A stretch of 64,000 bases of DNA from Marinilabilia salmonicolor. GTDB lineage: Bacteria > Bacteroidota > Bacteroidia > Bacteroidales > Marinilabiliaceae. Of the stretch, positions 52,148-62,357 are shown piece after piece. The stretch lies in the NCBI RefSeq assembly GCF_003003035.1, contig NZ_PVTS01000018.1, positions 1-64,000 of the forward strand, read 5' to 3'. Positions within the stretch are counted from its first letter, which is position 1. Every line of letters starts with the position of its first letter. The position numbers were made by a program, and so were the translations under genes. The notes beneath the pieces were generated by a model. It had not been told where the DNA came from, did not search any database, and was given only the letters and a program-made list of their open reading frames with translations.

Positions 52148-55100
52148 ATGATAAAACGATACATCTTTTCGGTTTTTATTTTGTTTTTTGCTGCTGTTTT
52201 CTTCTCTGCAGCACAGGAATCATATGATGTCCGGCAGCCTGAGCGGCTTTTTGATGAGGCCCTGGAGCATTATCGGAATGAGCGCTACGGACTGGCCCGA
52301 TCATTGTTTGAAAATCTGGAACAAAAATTTGCCCCGGGGCAGAGCAATCTGAAAGCTGAGTCAGCATACTATGCGGCCTTGTCGGCTTCCATGCTCGAAA
52401 ACGAGGATGCTGAGGATATGCTCGAAGCCTTTTTGATCGATTATCCCGAAAGCGGTATGCGTCCGTATGTTTACAAACGGCTGGGCGATATGGAGTATGA
52501 AGAGGGTAAATATCGTCAGGCAGGACGTCAGTATCGTTATGTAGATGCCCGGAAACTGGATCGCGAAACGCGCATCGATTTCCGATTCAAATCGGGTTAC
52601 TGCCACTTTGTGGAGGGCGAAAATGAGCAGGCACTGTCTGCATTCTCAGAGATCAGAAATGTGGATTCCGAATGGTGGGGGGCTGCCAATTATTATTATG
52701 CACACATTCAGTACGAACAAGGCAATTACAATGCCGCCTTATCCATTTTTGAAAAGCTGAAGGATGAACCGGGCTTTGGGGCAGAAGTGCCATTTTATAT
52801 TACGCAGATTTATTACCTGCAGGAGGAATACCGTAAAGCGATCGAATATGGTGTGCCTTTGGTTAAGGAAGCCCGCGGAACACGAAAGGGCGATATGGCT
52901 CAGGCCGTCGGCAACGCTTATTATGCTGTAAATGACTATGACAAGGCAGCTGAATATCTGAGTCTGGCTGTGGATCTGGTGGAAGAACCTCCCCGACAGG
53001 ACTACTATCACCTGGGGATGAGTTTTTATCATCTGAAAGAATATGAAAATGCAGCCGGAGCTTTTTCTCAGGTTACCGGCAAAAAAGATGTGATGGCTCA
53101 AAATGCTTTCTTTCATTTGGGAGATTGTCACCTGAAGCTGAATGATAAAAAACGGGCAAGGGTTGCTTTTGAGGCTGCCTCTGAGATGGAGTATGACCTG
53201 GCCATTACCGAAGAGGCCATGTTTAATTACATTAAGTTGAATTATGAACTCTCTTTTTCTCCGTTTAATGAAATTATCGACAGCTTTACTGGTTTTATTG
53301 ATCGTTTTCCTGAAAGCAGGTATATCGACGAAGCCTGGCAATATCTGGGGCAGGCATTGCTGACCAGCCGAAATTATAAGCAGGCACTGGAGGCATTGGA
53401 GCAGGTAAAAAATAAAACTGCGGATAATTATCGGGCATTGCAGAGAATCGCCTATCACAGAGGTCTGGAGTTGTTTAACAATTTGAGGTTCGATCAGGCG
53501 ATTGATATGCTGCAATACAGTCTGCAATACGGAGAGTACGATCGTGACCTGAAGGTAAAGGCACGTTACTGGCTGGGCGAGGCTTATTATCGACAGGCCA
53601 GGTATAATAAAGCGATTGAGAATTTTGACATATTTATTCGAACTCCTGGTTCTTACGGACTGGAAGAGTTCAATACTGCCCATTACAACATCGGATATGC
53701 ATGGTTTAAACAAAAGAATTACGATCAGGCAGCTTCCTGGTTCAGGAAATATGAAAACCTGATGGGAAGCCGACAGAATCCTATGTTGGGTGATGCGCTG
53801 AACCGCATTGGAGATTCATTTTTTATGAAACGTGACTTTTCCAGGGCCATCAGTTATTATGAGCGGGCCACGAATGTGCCCGGAACAAATGCTGATTATG
53901 CGATGTATCAGAAAGCTTTTGCCATGGGCATCGATCAGAATCACCGTGGGAAAATCGAGCAATTGGAAGAACTGGTGGATCGCTATCCCGAATCGTCTTA
54001 TGTGGATGATGCCTACTATGAAATGGGGCGGTCTTATGTGGCACTGAATGATCTTACCTCCGCCATACGTATGTACAAAACCATTAAGGAGCAATATCCG
54101 CGAAGTAATTTTTCAAAGAAAGCAATGTTGCAACTGGGGCTGGTTTATTACAACAGTGATGATCTGGATCAATCTTTGGCTTTCTATAAGCGGGTGGTGA
54201 ATGAGTTTCCGGGAACTCCTGAGGCAGAAGATGCCTTGCTGGGAATCAGAAATATTTATCTCGACCGCAATGATGCGGATGGCTTTATTGCATACTCCCG
54301 TCAGGTTGGCGGATTTGCCAGTATCGATGAGCGTCAGGAAGATTCCCTCTCGTATGTGACCGCCGAGAAACTCTATATGCAAAATAAGTGCTTACAGGCA
54401 ATCAATCAGTTTGAATCTTATTTGCGGAAATATCCCAACGGACGGTTTGCTGTGAATGCTCATTTCTACAAAGCCGATTGTCAGTTCCGTAATGAAGATT
54501 ATGAAAATGCCCGTCAGTCATTTGAATTTGTGGCTTCACGCCCGGGTAATATTTTCATGGAAGATGCCTTAATTGGCGTGGCACGGATAAGCTATCATCA
54601 GGAACGTTACGAGGATGCTTTGGGATATTATGAACGACTTGAGATGGAAGCGGAGAAGGAGGAGAGTCGTCGTGAAGCTTTGATAGGTCAGATGCGTTGC
54701 CTTGGTAAAATGGACGATCGTCCGGGATATGTTACCCGATTGGCGGAGCGAGTGCTTGCTGATGCCAAAACATCACCGGAAGTTGCCAGGGAGGCTCGAT
54801 ACCTTAAGGCCAATGCTCACCTGGAGTTGGGTGAGACGGATCTGGCGCTGGAGGAGTTCCAGAGTTTAAAGGTCAATCCCAGTTCACCCGAAGGAGCTGA
54901 AGCCCGTTACCGGGTGGCTGATATTTTATATCAACGCAACAATATTGATAAGGCGGAGGAAGAAATTTTCGATTTTGTGAATGTGGGAACGCCTCATCAG
55001 TACTGGATTGCCCGTTGCTTCCTGTTATTGGCCGATATTTATGAAAATCGTGGAGAGCTTTTCCAGGCTCGTCAGTACATCGAAAGTTTGCTGGAGAATT

Positions 55101-55177
55101 ACAAAGAGACAGATGATGATATCCGCCAACGTGCCAATAAGCGGTTGAATGAGCTTGAAAAAGCACAGTCAGAATAA
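52148..55177 (+). CDS. Large tetratricopeptide-repeat periplasmic protein
   Basis: The protein has 1,009 residues from the ATG at 52148, with a signal peptide (MIKRYIFSVFILFFAAVFFSA). Almost the whole mature chain is made of TPR/Sel1-like helix pairs; examples are ALEHYRNERYGLARSLFENL, AAYEKGKY-like MEYEEGKYRQAGRQYRYVD, AYYAVNDYDKAAEYLSLAVD and AHYNIGYAWFKQKNYDQAAS. About 20 repeats can be counted. Such proteins act as scaffolds. It lies 51 bp upstream of an outer-membrane barrel gene and probably works with it at the inner face of the outer membrane. This pair is common in Bacteroidota, but I do not know its function. Confidence 0.85.
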   Translation: MIKRYIFSVFILFFAAVFFSAAQESYDVRQPERLFDEALEHYRNERYGLARSLFENLEQKFAPGQSNLKAESAYYAALSASMLENEDAEDMLEAFLIDYPESGMRPYVYKRLGDMEYEEGKYRQAGRQYRYVDARKLDRETRIDFRFKSGYCHFVEGENEQALSAFSEIRNVDSEWWGAANYYYAHIQYEQGNYNAALSIFEKLKDEPGFGAEVPFYITQIYYLQEEYRKAIEYGVPLVKEARGTRKGDMAQAVGNAYYAVNDYDKAAEYLSLAVDLVEEPPRQDYYHLGMSFYHLKEYENAAGAFSQVTGKKDVMAQNAFFHLGDCHLKLNDKKRARVAFEAASEMEYDLAITEEAMFNYIKLNYELSFSPFNEIIDSFTGFIDRFPESRYIDEAWQYLGQALLTSRNYKQALEALEQVKNKTADNYRALQRIAYHRGLELFNNLRFDQAIDMLQYSLQYGEYDRDLKVKARYWLGEAYYRQARYNKAIENFDIFIRTPGSYGLEEFNTAHYNIGYAWFKQKNYDQAASWFRKYENLMGSRQNPMLGDALNRIGDSFFMKRDFSRAISYYERATNVPGTNADYAMYQKAFAMGIDQNHRGKIEQLEELVDRYPESSYVDDAYYEMGRSYVALNDLTSAIRMYKTIKEQYPRSNFSKKAMLQLGLVYYNSDDLDQSLAFYKRVVNEFPGTPEAEDALLGIRNIYLDRNDADGFIAYSRQVGGFASIDERQEDSLSYVTAEKLYMQNKCLQAINQFESYLRKYPNGRFAVNAHFYKADCQFRNEDYENARQSFEFVASRPGNIFMEDALIGVARISYHQERYEDALGYYERLEMEAEKEESRREALIGQMRCLGKMDDRPGYVTRLAERVLADAKTSPEVAREARYLKANAHLELGETDLALEEFQSLKVNPSSPEGAEARYRVADILYQRNNIDKAEEEIFDFVNVGTPHQYWIARCFLLLADIYENRGELFQARQYIESLLENYKETDDDIRQRANKRLNELEKAQSE

Positions 55178-55228
55178 TTCAGGTAACGCAAAAATGATTA
55201 ATTGTTCAGGAATTTTAGCAAAGAACTT

Positions 55229-56983
55229 ATGAAGACCATCAATATTTTTACCCTGTTTGCAATTCTTTTAATAGCTGTCGGAGTTAAGGCTCAGGAGCCA
55301 TTGAGTCAGGATGTAAGAGTAGTGCGTGAGTTTGACCCCACTGTGTCGGATGCCATGAAAATCAATCGGATGCCTGACAGGGAAGACACCCTGGAGATAA
55401 ACCCTCAGTTTAACTATCGGGTGGTGGGACAACCATTGTCCGGGACACCGGAAGTGGAACCTTTGAGTGCTGCCCGGCTGGCCCGTCAGCGCAAAGGGGA
55501 GCTTTATCCCTCGTATGTCCGGGCCGGTCTGGGTAATTATGAAACCCTGTTTGGGGATGTTCTTTACAACATCACACGCAACGAGAAGTTTGCTTTTGCT
55601 CTGGCACTTGGGCAGGAGTCTTCCTGGGGGGATATAGAACTGGAAGATGGCACCTCTTCGGATGCTCCACTGCACAAAACCAATGGAGGGGTTTATCTGC
55701 GCCATTTTTTTGATGATAAAACGGTTGAGTTTGATATGGATTTTAATCGCAGAGCCTATGAATATTATGGGCTTCACACGATTGATGCTGCAGAGGGATC
55801 CACGGTTTTTTATGAAACCCCGGATGGAAGTCTGGTAAGAGGAAATGCTTTGATTCCTGACAGAAAACAACGGCAGACTGCTTTTGATTTGCATTTGGGG
55901 TTGCTGGGGCAACAATCGGATGTTGACGATACCCGCTACCATCTTGGGTTTGATTACGGAGCCTTTGATAATTATACCGGGGTTGGGGAGAATCGTTTCT
56001 CTCTGTGGGGGGATGTTAAACTGCCTTTTGGCGGACTTGCCCTGCATTTGGATGGCGATGTTACCTACAATCAGGTAAATGCACCCAAGGGCGAGAATGA
56101 GATGCCTTCACTTTGGACTTTTGAGGAGCGTGAACAGATTTTTCTCACCCTGAATCCTAAAATGGTGATTCCCGGGGATAAATTGAGTGTGGAGGTCGGC
56201 GTAAATGCCACAGGGGAATTCTCCGGAACCGAAGAGTTTTTTCTTTCACCGCATGTGAAGGGAGACCTTGTGATTGCTGAGGGAATTGTATCTACTTTTC
56301 TGGGGATGACCGGCGAGGTTCGGCCGGGGTATTATCGCGATATGATGGAGGAAAATCCGTTTTTGTCCCCGGATGTTCTGGTGGAGACTGCGCATTCCAA
56401 TATTCGGGGATTTGCGGGTGTAAAAGGAAACTTCAGCAGTGCCACCTCTTTTACGGCTCGTCTGGATTATGAATTTATTGAAAATGAGCATTTTTATGTA
56501 AATAGATTTTTTAGTCAGAATGCTGCCTCCAATTATGGGATGAGCAATCTGTTTGATGTGATTTACGACGATGTTACGTTGCTTACACTAAGTGGGGAGT
56601 TGCTTGTACGACCCGTCCGAGAACTTGACATTGTCCTTAAAGGTGCTTACTATGGCTGGGAGATGGATGTTTTGGCTCAGGCCTGGCACAAACCGGAGAT
56701 GGAAATAGGCTTGCGGGCCGGATACCAGTTTAACGAAGAATTGAGATTGGATGCTGCCTTTAATTTATACGGAGATCGAAAGGCATATGATCCCAATGAA
56801 GTCAATGGAGTGAAGATGCTTAAATCGGTGGCCGACTTTAATTTGGGCGGAAATTATCAATTAAATAAAAGAATGCATTTTTTTGCCAGAATTCAGAATA
56901 TATTTGCAGCCAAGTATTATCAGTGGTCCGGCTACCCGATGCAGGGGATCAACTTTAGAGTGGGAGCGGGCTATTCATTTTAA
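55229..56983 (+). CDS. Outer-membrane beta-barrel protein paired with the TPR protein
   Basis: The protein has 584 residues from the ATG at 55229, with a signal peptide (MKTINIFTLFAILLIAVGVKA). A short N-terminal segment (SQDVRVVREFDPTVSDAMKI) precedes many alternating strands (LYPSYVRAGLGNYETLFGDV, FALALGQESSW) and a C-terminal GINFRVGAGYSF typical of TonB-receptor-like barrels. It has no plug domain and no TonB box, so it is not a classical receptor. The conserved FDPT motif after the signal may be a docking site for a periplasmic partner, plausibly the TPR protein encoded upstream. Confidence 0.75.
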   Translation: MKTINIFTLFAILLIAVGVKAQEPLSQDVRVVREFDPTVSDAMKINRMPDREDTLEINPQFNYRVVGQPLSGTPEVEPLSAARLARQRKGELYPSYVRAGLGNYETLFGDVLYNITRNEKFAFALALGQESSWGDIELEDGTSSDAPLHKTNGGVYLRHFFDDKTVEFDMDFNRRAYEYYGLHTIDAAEGSTVFYETPDGSLVRGNALIPDRKQRQTAFDLHLGLLGQQSDVDDTRYHLGFDYGAFDNYTGVGENRFSLWGDVKLPFGGLALHLDGDVTYNQVNAPKGENEMPSLWTFEEREQIFLTLNPKMVIPGDKLSVEVGVNATGEFSGTEEFFLSPHVKGDLVIAEGIVSTFLGMTGEVRPGYYRDMMEENPFLSPDVLVETAHSNIRGFAGVKGNFSSATSFTARLDYEFIENEHFYVNRFFSQNAASNYGMSNLFDVIYDDVTLLTLSGELLVRPVRELDIVLKGAYYGWEMDVLAQAWHKPEMEIGLRAGYQFNEELRLDAAFNLYGDRKAYDPNEVNGVKMLKSVADFNLGGNYQLNKRMHFFARIQNIFAAKYYQWSGYPMQGINFRVGAGYSF

Positions 56984-57090
56984 TTTAGGTTCATTCTTAA
57001 TGGGGTAAAGTTTAGATTTTCTAATCGCTAATTTCTAACTTCTAACCTCAGAAAACATTATTAACAATAAAAATCTATATCGCTGTCGAA

Positions 57091-58983
57091 ATGAGAAAAT
57101 GGCGTACCGAAGATTCTGTCGAACTGTATAACATCAGTGGCTGGGGAATCAACTATTTTTCTGTAAATGAGAAAGGAAATGTTGTGGCAACACCTCGTGG
57201 TGAGGGAGTTGAAGTTGATTTAAAAGAGCTGGTGGATGAATTGACACTGAGAGATGTGGAAGCTCCCATGCTGGTTCGTTTTCCGGATATTCTGGACAGT
57301 CGTATCGAAACAATGCAGAGCTGTTTCACAAAGGCTCGTGATGAGTATGAGTTTAAGGGACAGAATTTTATTATTTACCCCATCAAGGTAAATCAGATGC
57401 GCCCGGTGGTGGAAGAGATTGTTGGGCATGGAAAGAAGGTGAATATTGGCCTGGAGGCCGGCTCAAAACCCGAACTGCATGCTGTTATTGCTACCAATAC
57501 CGACAGCGACTCACTGATTGTCTGTAATGGGTACAAGGATGAAGCTTACATCGAACTCGCTCTGCTGGCTCAGAAAATGGGGCGAAGAATTTTTCTTGTG
57601 GTTGAAAAGCTGCATGAACTGAAAATGATTATCCGTATTGCCCGCCAGCTGAAGGTGAGACCTAATATCGGGATTCGCATTAAACTCGCCAGTACCGGAA
57701 GCGGTAAGTGGGAAGATTCGGGTGGTGATGTGAGTAAGTTCGGACTTACTTCCAGTGAATTGATCGAAGCACTCGATTACCTGGAGGAACAAAAAATGAA
57801 GGACTGCCTGCGGCTGGTTCATTTTCACATTGGCAGTCAGGTAAATAAAATCCGCCGTATTAAAAGTGCCCTCAAAGAGGCTGCCCAGTTTTATGTAGAG
57901 CTCTTCAAACTGGGATTCAGCGTAGAGTTTGTGGATATTGGTGGCGGTCTGGGAGTCGATTACGACGGAACCCGCTCAGCCAATAGCGAGAGCAGTATCA
58001 ATTACAGCATCCAGGAATATGTGAACGATGCCGTCTATACCATGGTGGAAGCCAGTAACCGGCACGAAATACCACATCCCAACATCATTACGGAGTCCGG
58101 ACGCTCACTTACAGCACACCACTCAGTGCTGATCTTTGAGGCGATGGAATCAACCTCTGTTCCCCAGTGGGATGAAGAGGAAGAAATTCAGGAGGATGAT
58201 CATGAGTTGGTAAAAGATATGTATGCTCTTTGGGATACGCTGAATCAGCCACGAATGCTTGAGACCTGGCATGATGCTCAACAGATCAGAGAAGAAGCGT
58301 TGGATCGTTTTAGTTTTGGACTGATTGATTTACGCACACGTGCTCAGGTGGAGCGCCTTTTTTGGTCTGTAGCCCGTGAGGTAGAGAGTATGGCTTCGAA
58401 ACTGAAGCATGTTCCTGATGAGCTATCGAATCTGCGAAAGCTTCTGGCTGATAAATATTTCTGTAATTTCTCGCTGTTTCAGTCGCTACCCGACAGTTGG
58501 GCCATCGATCAGATTTTTCCTGTGATGCCCATTCATCGATTGAACGAGAAACCCGAACGCGTGGCTACTTTGCAGGATGCAACCTGCGACTCCGATGGCA
58601 AAATTGATAACTTTATATCCACCCGGAATTTCTCCTATTACCTGCCGGTACATAAGTTGAAGCGGGGTGAATCGTACTACATCGGGGTTTTTCTGGTTGG
58701 AGCCTATCAGGAAATCCTGGGTGATATGCACAATCTGTTTGGAGACACCAATGCGGTGCATGTTTCCGTCAATGAAAATGGTTACAACATTGACCAGATT
58801 ATTGATGGAGAAACCGTAGCCGAGGTGCTGGAATACGTGCAGTACAGTCCTAAGAAAATGGTGCGTGCAGTGGAAACCTGGGTGATGTCTTCTGTTAAGA
58901 AAGGCGTGATATCAGCCGAAGAAGGGAAAGAATTCTTGTCCAATTACCGGTCAGGTTTGTATGGTTATACTTATTTGGAGTAG
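57091..58983 (+). CDS. speA: Biosynthetic arginine decarboxylase
   Basis: This 630-residue PLP enzyme converts arginine to agmatine for polyamine synthesis. PLP attaches to Lys99 in IIYPIKVNQMRPVVEEI. Other motifs are GLEAGSKPELHA, LVHFHIGSQVNKIRRIKSAL, VDIGGGLGVDYDG, NIITESGRSLTAHHSVLIFE, and the C-terminal VFLVGAYQEILGDMHNLFGD (substrate/dimer residues). The length is normal for SpeA. A tract of CTAATTT/CTAACTT words lies just upstream. It is apparently monocistronic. Confidence 0.95.
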   Translation: MRKWRTEDSVELYNISGWGINYFSVNEKGNVVATPRGEGVEVDLKELVDELTLRDVEAPMLVRFPDILDSRIETMQSCFTKARDEYEFKGQNFIIYPIKVNQMRPVVEEIVGHGKKVNIGLEAGSKPELHAVIATNTDSDSLIVCNGYKDEAYIELALLAQKMGRRIFLVVEKLHELKMIIRIARQLKVRPNIGIRIKLASTGSGKWEDSGGDVSKFGLTSSELIEALDYLEEQKMKDCLRLVHFHIGSQVNKIRRIKSALKEAAQFYVELFKLGFSVEFVDIGGGLGVDYDGTRSANSESSINYSIQEYVNDAVYTMVEASNRHEIPHPNIITESGRSLTAHHSVLIFEAMESTSVPQWDEEEEIQEDDHELVKDMYALWDTLNQPRMLETWHDAQQIREEALDRFSFGLIDLRTRAQVERLFWSVAREVESMASKLKHVPDELSNLRKLLADKYFCNFSLFQSLPDSWAIDQIFPVMPIHRLNEKPERVATLQDATCDSDGKIDNFISTRNFSYYLPVHKLKRGESYYIGVFLVGAYQEILGDMHNLFGDTNAVHVSVNENGYNIDQIIDGETVAEVLEYVQYSPKKMVRAVETWVMSSVKKGVISAEEGKEFLSNYRSGLYGYTYLE

Positions 58984-59113
58984 GGAATAGTGCAAAGGGC
59001 ATGGGGAATAGGGCATAGAGCAAAATTCTTGCTTTCCAATATTTAGGACGGGGCAGGTGTTTTCCTATAATATTCTTTACAAATCATACTATTCTACTTT
59101 CTTTGCGTTTTGT

Positions 59114-59121
59114 TATCTTTG
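59114..59121 (+). promoter_or_regulatory. -7 element upstream of argS
   Basis: TATCTTTG, followed by C, matches the Bacteroidota -7 consensus. It lies 140 bp before the argS start. A well-spaced -33 element is not evident. Confidence 0.45.
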
Positions 59122-59260
59122 CACTCACTTTTTGGAACAATTTAGGGAGGGGCAGGAAGTTTTTTCTTCTGCCTTCTGCCTTTTATACTTCTGCCTGACC
59201 GGATTAATTAAGGGGAGATAAAAATTAAAAAAACCGGAATAAATAAAATCATTCATAATA

Positions 59261-61054
59261 ATGGGAATCGAACAGCAGATTAGGGAGGCCGTAGCCCGGG
59301 CCATAAGTGAATTATACGGGACCGAATTTGACGCCAACAATGTGCCTCTGGAACTTACACGTAAAGATCAAAACGGTGATTTTACGGTGGTGGTCTTTCC
59401 TCTTTTGCGTATTTCACGAAAGAAGCCCGAAGAAACTGCCAAGGATATCGGCGAATTCCTGAAAAGTGAACTCTCTTCAATCTCCTCTTTTGAGGTAATC
59501 AAAGGGTTTCTGAATTTGTCTTTGTCTCATTCTTACTGGCTCAATATTCTTGAGCTGGTGGTAGCTGATGAAAATTTCGGATTTACCCGGGCCGATGACG
59601 AAAGCCCATTGATGATGATTGAATATTCGTCACCCAATACCAATAAACCGCTTCACCTGGGGCATATTCGGAACAATCTGTTGGGATATTCCCTTTCACG
59701 CATCGGTGCGGCAACAGGTAGGAAAGTGGTGAAAACCAATATCGTGAATGACCGGGGAATCCACATCTGTAAGTCCATGCTGGCATGGCAGAAATGGGGC
59801 GAAGGACAAACACCTGAGACAACCGGCAAGAAAGGCGATCACCTGGTGGGAGATTTTTATGTCAAGTTTGATCAGGAGTTAAAGAAAGAACTTAGTGCAT
59901 TGCAGGAGAAGGGCCTTTCCAAAGAAGAAGCAGAGAAGGAATCGAAGCTGATGGAAGAAGCCCGGAATATGCTGCGTGCCTGGGAAGCCGGTGATGAAGA
60001 AGTGGTCACTCTTTGGAAAACCATGAATGACTGGGTTTATGCCGGGTTTGATGAGACTTACAAAGCTTTGGGGGTCGATTTCGATAAAATATATTACGAA
60101 TCTCAGACTTATACGGTTGGTCGTGACATGGTTCTGAAGGGACTGGAAAAAGGGCTGTTTTACCGTCGTGATGACAACAGTGTATGGGCCGATCTTTCTG
60201 AAAACGGTTTGGATGAGAAGATTTTGCTTCGTTCCGACGGGACTTCCGTTTACATGACCCAGGACATCGGGACTGCCAAAATGCGTTTCGAAGACTACAA
60301 AATCGACAAGATGGTCTATGTGGTCGGTAACGAACAGGATTACCACTTCAAGGTACTTTCTATCCTTCTGGATCGGCTCGGTTTTGAATGGGGAAAAGAC
60401 CTGGTGCATTTTAGCTATGGTATGGTGGAATTGCCCGAAGGCAAAATGAAGTCACGTGAAGGAACCGTGGTTGATGCCGATGATCTGGTAGCAGGAATGA
60501 TTGATACTGCCCGGGAGATGTCCAAAGAGCTGGGCAAATTGGATGGTTATACCGATGAGGAGGCCGAGCGGATCTATCGTACCATTGCCTTGGCTGCCCT
60601 CAAATACTTTATTCTGAAAGTGGATCCCAGGAAAAACATGACCTTCGATCCACGTGAATCGATTGATTTTAATGGCAATACAGGGCCATTTATACAATAT
60701 ACCTATGCCCGGGTTCAATCTGTTTTCCGCAAAGCGGGTGAGAAAGGCATCGATACTGCTTTAAAAGTGGATGCAGATATTGCATTAACTGAGAAAGAGG
60801 CGGGTCTGATTAAGCTAATCGGGAATTTCCCCAACGTGGTAAAAGATGCAGGAGAATCCTACAGTCCTGCCATTGTAGCCAACTATGTTTACGATTTGGC
60901 AAAAGAGTTTAATCAGTTTTACCATGAATCGCCTATTGTTTTTGAAGAAGATGCAGCCAAGCGGTCATTGCGCCTCACATTGAGTCATGCTGTCGGGCAA
61001 ACCATTAAACAAGGCATGTGGCTCATGGGTATTGACGTGCCTGAAAGAATGTAA
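59261..61054 (+). CDS. argS: Arginyl-tRNA synthetase
   Basis: This 597-residue class I synthetase charges tRNA-Arg. The N-terminal tRNA D-loop-binding domain (about 1-115) is followed by EYSSPNTNKPLHLGHIRNNL, with the HIGH-type motif in the Rossmann core. The ArgS-typical MVELPEGKMKSREGTVVDAD substitutes for KMSKS. A C-terminal DALR anticodon-binding domain (about 470-597) carries ALKYFILKVDPRKNMTFDP and ends in QTIKQGMWLMGIDVPERM. It is complete and single-copy here. Confidence 0.96.
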   Translation: MGIEQQIREAVARAISELYGTEFDANNVPLELTRKDQNGDFTVVVFPLLRISRKKPEETAKDIGEFLKSELSSISSFEVIKGFLNLSLSHSYWLNILELVVADENFGFTRADDESPLMMIEYSSPNTNKPLHLGHIRNNLLGYSLSRIGAATGRKVVKTNIVNDRGIHICKSMLAWQKWGEGQTPETTGKKGDHLVGDFYVKFDQELKKELSALQEKGLSKEEAEKESKLMEEARNMLRAWEAGDEEVVTLWKTMNDWVYAGFDETYKALGVDFDKIYYESQTYTVGRDMVLKGLEKGLFYRRDDNSVWADLSENGLDEKILLRSDGTSVYMTQDIGTAKMRFEDYKIDKMVYVVGNEQDYHFKVLSILLDRLGFEWGKDLVHFSYGMVELPEGKMKSREGTVVDADDLVAGMIDTAREMSKELGKLDGYTDEEAERIYRTIALAALKYFILKVDPRKNMTFDPRESIDFNGNTGPFIQYTYARVQSVFRKAGEKGIDTALKVDADIALTEKEAGLIKLIGNFPNVVKDAGESYSPAIVANYVYDLAKEFNQFYHESPIVFEEDAAKRSLRLTLSHAVGQTIKQGMWLMGIDVPERM

Positions 61055-61107
61055 TTATTTCTGCTCTCCTGCAAAATAATCGAGCGGGGGAGCCGTTTTT
61101 TGCAAAA

Positions 61108-61611
61108 TTACATAATCACTTGTATCAGGATTTTTGCCAGCAATGCAGTTTGATAATTAGGAATTTTCTCCGTTAAAATTTTCTGAATCTTTTCTTCTTT
61201 CGACATTGCCGGAACTTCACTTTTAGCAATTTTTTCTATTTCTGCCAATGTGGCATGATCCAGAAACTGGTTGATGATTTCCTTTATTTGTGCTTGCTTT
61301 TCATCTTTGGGAGGAGCTTGTTTGGTCTTCTGGCTGTGCTCAGCATCCGTCAGACAAATATTCAGCAGTTCCCGAACGCTTGCTTTCACCGGGTCTTCAC
61401 TTCCGGCTGTATCACGTAGCGACCAGCTGTTGTAATGATAGTCGGTGTTCTCCAGTTCTTTAACGTATAAACTCTCTTTCCCGAACACTTTTTCAAGTAC
61501 CAGTAAGGTGCCTTTTTTCCAGGCCGACCAGTCAAAGTTTTTCTGGTCAAGTCGCTTCAGTCGTTCCTCTAATAGTGCGTAATTGGCTGTTTTATTCTGG
61601 TTTTCTTCCAT
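61108..61611 (-). CDS. Conserved hypothetical protein
   Basis: This 167-residue soluble, charged, mostly helical protein has an N-terminal half containing LDWSAW-like KNFDWSAWKKGTLLVLEKVF and YNSWSLRDTAGSEDPVKASV. A Lys-rich linker (about 103-115) leads to a C-terminal helical part. I recall similar unassigned Bacteroidota proteins with the WSLRD motif but know no function. It has no signal peptide or membrane segment. It converges with argS (53 bp between the stops). The 180 bp upstream hold no other gene. Confidence 0.55.
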   Translation of the reverse strand: MEENQNKTANYALLEERLKRLDQKNFDWSAWKKGTLLVLEKVFGKESLYVKELENTDYHYNSWSLRDTAGSEDPVKASVRELLNICLTDAEHSQKTKQAPPKDEKQAQIKEIINQFLDHATLAEIEKIAKSEVPAMSKEEKIQKILTEKIPNYQTALLAKILIQVIM

Positions 61612-61793
61612 TTGTATGAGGTGTGAGGTTGAAAATTGTGGCGAAAAATTTTCTTCTAATCTTTTTATCGGTACGAAATTTAATAATTTATCCTTTAAAA
61701 GCAGCTACTTACATTTTACTTTTTAATTTGGGTGTCACCCCTGCCGGGGCTTCATCTTTTGCATTTACACATCCACACTTTATACAATAAAAA

Positions 61794-61820
61794 AACCGGC
61801 ACCTAACGGCACCGGTTTTT
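61794..61820 (-). terminator. Terminator after the thioredoxin pair
   Basis: On the minus strand, AACCGGTGCC and GGTGCCGGTT pair (with two G-T pairs) around a GTTA loop and are followed by seven T residues. On the plus strand the right arm is also followed by five T residues, so it may be bidirectional. Confidence 0.75.
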
Positions 61821-61854
61821 GTTTCGACAAATAATAATCAAATCAGGAATAAAA

Positions 61855-62319
61855 TTATTTCGATACTTTTAAAATATCGGTAATCATTTTGGTGAGCTGT
61901 TCTTTTGGTACGTAGCCCAGTACAGCTCTTGGTTCTTCATTCATGGGGATAAAAACGATGGTGGGAAGACTGCGAATGCCAAAAGCGGCAGCCAACTCCT
62001 TCGATTTTTCAGTATCTACCTTGTAAACCTGCAGTTTTCCTGCATATTCGCCCTGTAGTTCTTCCAGAAGCGGAGAAAGTTTACGACAAGGCCCGCACCA
62101 GTCAGCATAAAAGTCTAATATGGCAGGCTTGTCTCCCTTGTAATCCCAGTTGCTGTTATTTTCATAATCGAACACCTGAGAGATAAAGGCTGCTTTATCC
62201 AGTGTAATAACTCCACTCTCTGAAGTTTTCCCCTCCGACGGCTCTGTGGCACTAATCTTTTGAACTCCGGCAAAAAGCAAAATTGCCGAAAAAAGAAATA
62301 CTGATAATTTTTTCCTCAT
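61855..62319 (-). CDS. Exported thioredoxin-family protein
   Basis: This 154-residue protein has a signal peptide (MRKKLSVFLFSAILLFAGVQ KISA, cleavage near residue 25) and one thioredoxin domain (about 40-150). Its active site is FYADWCGPCRKLSPLLEEL and its cis-Pro lies in IRSLPTIVFIP. The CGPC site suggests a reducing or general disulfide role in the periplasm. It is 38 bp downstream of a cytoplasmic thioredoxin gene and is clearly its paralogue: both share the D(Y/F)ENN.W...G(D/E)KP introduction. The two are probably co-transcribed. Confidence 0.88.
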   Translation of the reverse strand: MRKKLSVFLFSAILLFAGVQKISATEPSEGKTSESGVITLDKAAFISQVFDYENNSNWDYKGDKPAILDFYADWCGPCRKLSPLLEELQGEYAGKLQVYKVDTEKSKELAAAFGIRSLPTIVFIPMNEEPRAVLGYVPKEQLTKMITDILKVSK

Positions 62320-62357
62320 GTCTGAAAATCTCCTGTTTCTTTTAAGAAAGCCGAAAA

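Noticed and set aside
52739-53713. 324-codon open frame on the minus strand
   Set aside because: It is antisense to the TPR gene, whose repeats are unmistakable. The translation is Ile/Leu/Gln-rich without a domain, and long shadow frames are common opposite such genes.
55268-56047. 259-codon minus-strand frame
   Set aside because: It is antisense to the outer-membrane barrel gene and has no signal or domain.
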